7,590 nt of DNA, taken from contig JAPWVC010000061.1 in assembly GCA_028275195.1 (NCBI GenBank), positions 1 to 7,590 of the forward strand. Reading direction: 5' to 3'. Below the pieces are notes generated by a model. The model did no database searches. It was not told the DNA's origin and saw nothing but the letters and a program-made list of their open reading frames with translations. The position numbers and the translations under genes are program-made. This document shows, piece by piece, positions 5,930 to 7,590 of this stretch (the stretch's first letter is position 1; each line of letters starts with the position of its first letter). The stretch comes from Candidatus Acetothermia bacterium (lineage in GTDB: Bacteria; Bipolaricaulota; Bipolaricaulia; RBG-16-55-9; JANLFV01).

Positions 5930-7282
5930 CTACGGCGTGAAGGTAAAGCAAATGATGAACCGGAAGCCGGGCTGATCGACCAGGACCCAGCAGATCTGTG
6001 CGCTGACCCAGGTGAGCGCCCCCGAGGGGAAGTGGAGGACGAAGGGGTTGGACGGTGGATTCCGCCGTGAGGGGCCGATGTAGATGTTATCGGTCCGGAG
6101 GTCGAGGTCCCCATCGCCGTCCCAGTCGAGCTGGAGCTTGAACTTGATCTTGGTAGCGTTGCAGGAGAGGGTGATGTAGTAATCGACCTTCCCCGTGCTG
6201 ACGGAGCCGCTCAGGGTGAGCGTGCTCTGCGGCGCGGGCGTGGGGACGATCCCGAGGGGCACGACCCCGCCGGAGATCTCATGACGGACGCTCGTGAAGC
6301 ATCCGTCGGTCTCCAGGTCGATCTGATAGCCACGGTTCGTCCACCAGGTGTAGCTCCCCTGGACGGTGATGTGGAGGATGTTCCCGGCCTCGATGTTGAT
6401 GTAGAACCCGGGTGCCAGCACCGGAGGCGGTGGCGGGGGTGGAGGCACATACCCCTGGACCCAGACAGTCCGGGTGGTCGAGGAGCTGGCCCCACCGTTA
6501 TCGATCACCGTGAGGGTGACCGGCTTGCCCCCGGCAGTGTAGAAGGTATAAGTGGCGGTCCGGCCCCAGGCGTCGATGAATCCGTCGTTATTGAAGTCCC
6601 ACTGGTAAGTGGTGATCCAGCCGTCAGGGTCATAGGAGGCCGAGGCGTCGAAGAAGACCGCCTGGCCGACGACGGGGTAGTAGGGGTTCCAGGTGAAGCT
6701 CGCGACTGGCGGGCGATTCGACGGCGGTGGCGGAGGTGGAGGCGGTGGTGGCGGGCCATATCCCACCTGGAAGCTCGTCCAAGCGGTGGCCGTCTCCCCG
6801 ACGGGGATGATCCCCTGGATCTGGGCCCCTACCTGGCTCGGGTCGGTCCCCAAGAGCGGGAAGGCCTCGCGGAACCCCTGGACATCGAGGGGGAGTGGCT
6901 GGGTCGAGGCGATGATCTGGAGATACTCCGTCCCGAGGGGCGGGACCACGACGAACCGATAAGTCGGCTTATCTGGGAGGGTATGGACTCCTGCCTCGAC
7001 ATAGTTATCCTGAGAGTAGCGGTTGGGGAAGATCAGCCGGGCATAGTTGGCGGCGTCGATGTCGATGATGTAGATGTAAGCCGCCTGGTTGACTGAGTAG
7101 TGGACGGTGATATACTCCCCGGGCTGATAGACCGACTTATCCACCCAGATGCTCACTTGGAGCTCGCTCGGGGTGGGGACGATCCCCAGTGGGCTCGTCC
7201 CTTGGCCCTGAACGGCTCCGCCTCCTCCGATGAGGGCTAACAGCCCTCCGACGAGCAGCAGGAAGATCAGGCTCTTTTTCAT
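5930..7282 (-). CDS. Exported DUF4384-like / PKD protein with polyproline linkers and a cysteine-containing C-terminal domain
   Basis: The 450-residue product has a clear signal peptide (MKKSLIFLLLVGGLLALIGG, ending about 25-28). The start is ATG 7282, with AAAGGAG (7297-7291) 8 nt upstream; a GTG three codons earlier directly abuts that site and is less likely. Residues about 42-128 form a DUF4384-like domain (VDKSVYQPGEYITVHYSV, YIYIIDID, IFPN). An 11-Pro linker (177-187) leads to a PKD domain (189-276) with the YDPDG and YQWDFNNDG signature. An 8-Pro linker (280-287) leads to a C-terminal beta-rich domain with four cysteines (328, 374, 431, 445) and an acidic DWDGDGDLDLRTD run (386-398) that could bind calcium. 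The octapeptide PLGIVPTP occurs twice (31-38 and 342-349). There are no catalytic motifs, so a structural, adhesive or binding role at the cell surface is inferred. It shares PKD and DUF4384-like modules with the protease of the same cluster. Confidence 0.9.
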   Translation of the reverse strand: MKKSLIFLLLVGGLLALIGGGGAVQGQGTSPLGIVPTPSELQVSIWVDKSVYQPGEYITVHYSVNQAAYIYIIDIDAANYARLIFPNRYSQDNYVEAGVHTLPDKPTYRFVVVPPLGTEYLQIIASTQPLPLDVQGFREAFPLLGTDPSQVGAQIQGIIPVGETATAWTSFQVGYGPPPPPPPPPPPSNRPPVASFTWNPYYPVVGQAVFFDASASYDPDGWITTYQWDFNNDGFIDAWGRTATYTFYTAGGKPVTLTVIDNGGASSSTTRTVWVQGYVPPPPPPPPVLAPGFYINIEAGNILHITVQGSYTWWTNRGYQIDLETDGCFTSVRHEISGGVVPLGIVPTPAPQSTLTLSGSVSTGKVDYYITLSCNATKIKFKLQLDWDGDGDLDLRTDNIYIGPSRRNPPSNPFVLHFPSGALTWVSAQICWVLVDQPGFRFIICFTFTP

Positions 7283-7292
7283 CTTGGTCACT

Positions 7293-7321
7293 CCTTTGGA
7301 CCTTATTTTTAGCCTTTGGAC
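7293..7321. repeat. 9-bp direct repeat around an intergenic junction
   Basis: CCTTTGGAC occurs at 7293-7301 and again at 7313-7321, 20 bp apart start to start. On the coding strand the downstream copy contributes to the AAAGGAG ribosome binding site of the 450-residue protein gene. The upstream copy encodes the last residues of the preceding gene. It may be chance or a small duplication. Confidence 0.5.
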
Positions 7322-7590
7322 GCCAATCTCGCGGCAATGTTCTGTGCGATCCGGCTCAACTCCTCCGGGGTGACAGCCCCTGAGACCCAGGCCGCCAGCC
7401 CCTGCGGGAGGCTCCGATCCCGCTGGAGCCTGAGCGTGACGGCCTGATAGACCGCCAGGGAGTCGGCCGGATCGTTCCCATTCCGGACATAATTTTCCAA
7501 AGCTCCGGCGACATCGGTGATCACCGCGCCCGTGAACTCGAACGAGAGCACGAGCGTGGCTGACCCGATGTGGAGCTCCACCCCGACCTT
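7309..7590 (-). CDS. Unrecognised protein, C-terminal part (start at or beyond window edge)
   Basis: An open frame runs in from the window edge and ends at TAA 7311-7309, giving 93 visible residues. A GTG at 7581 could be a start, with AAGG five bases upstream, but the frame is open to the edge, so the true start may lie outside. No signal peptide is visible if it begins at 7581, unlike its three neighbours. The middle has a polar helix-like stretch (ENYVRNGNDPADSLAVYQA) and the end looks helical (PEELSRIAQNIAARLASKG). I recognise no family. The stop lies 26 nt before the next ATG, with no terminator between, so it is probably the upstream member of the same operon. Confidence 0.7.
   Translation of the reverse strand, partial: KVGVELHIGSATLVLSFEFTGAVITDVAGALENYVRNGNDPADSLAVYQAVTLRLQRDRSLPQGLAAWVSGAVTPEELSRIAQNIAARLASKG

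Noticed and set aside
6281..7096. Plus-strand open frame of 271 codons antisense to the DUF4384/PKD gene
   Set aside because: It is antisense to a gene with signal peptide, ribosome binding site and recognisable domains. Its composition (Gly, Asp, Arg-rich, with Arg/Trp runs opposite the proline linkers) is that of a shadow frame.
1..7590. CRISPR array, insertion sequence or integration site
   Set aside because: No spaced direct-repeat array, transposase or integrase motif, or duplicated tRNA 3' end marking an attachment site was seen on either strand.

Overview
The window is GC-rich bacterial chromosome. Bacterial origin is supported by a RarA-type clamp-loader-like ATPase, three sigma70-like promoters with 17-bp spacers, strong Shine-Dalgarno sites and secretory signal peptides. 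None of the three tRNA genes encodes its CCA end, so a CCA-adding enzyme must finish them. The exact lineage cannot be fixed from sequence alone. The mix of PKD, CARDB, DUF4384-like and S8 protease modules on long polyproline linkers resembles that of little-studied uncultured phyla such as Bipolaricaulota/Acetothermia, but that is only a weak guess.

Positions 1-1067 (minus strand) hold the first 355 codons of rarA; its 3' end lies outside the window. A short divergent intergenic region (1068-1174) carries two back-to-back promoters. One drives rarA with almost no 5' leader; the other drives tRNA-Lys(CTT). A PPP-family metallophosphatase reading frame begins 7 nt after this tRNA. It is broken by an apparent internal deletion plus frameshift near 1697. 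A second promoter then drives tRNA-Lys(TTT) and, 35 nt later, tRNA-Glu(TTC), which has an unusual C at position 33. A perfect 14-bp hairpin at 2159-2190 separates this plus-strand housekeeping block from the minus-strand genes that converge on it.

Positions 2197-7590 (minus strand) form a compact run of four genes, read from right to left: the end of an unrecognised gene; a 450-residue exported DUF4384/PKD protein; a 275-residue exported protein of unknown family; and a 944-residue exported subtilisin-like (S8) protease carrying CARDB, PKD and two tandem DUF4384-like modules. The three complete proteins all start with signal peptides. The last two genes are separated by one base and look translationally coupled. 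The first and last of the three share two kinds of module and proline-rich linkers, so they may act together outside the cell or on its surface. This putative secreted cluster is the part of the window most likely to be an undescribed functional unit, although no function can be assigned beyond the protease activity.
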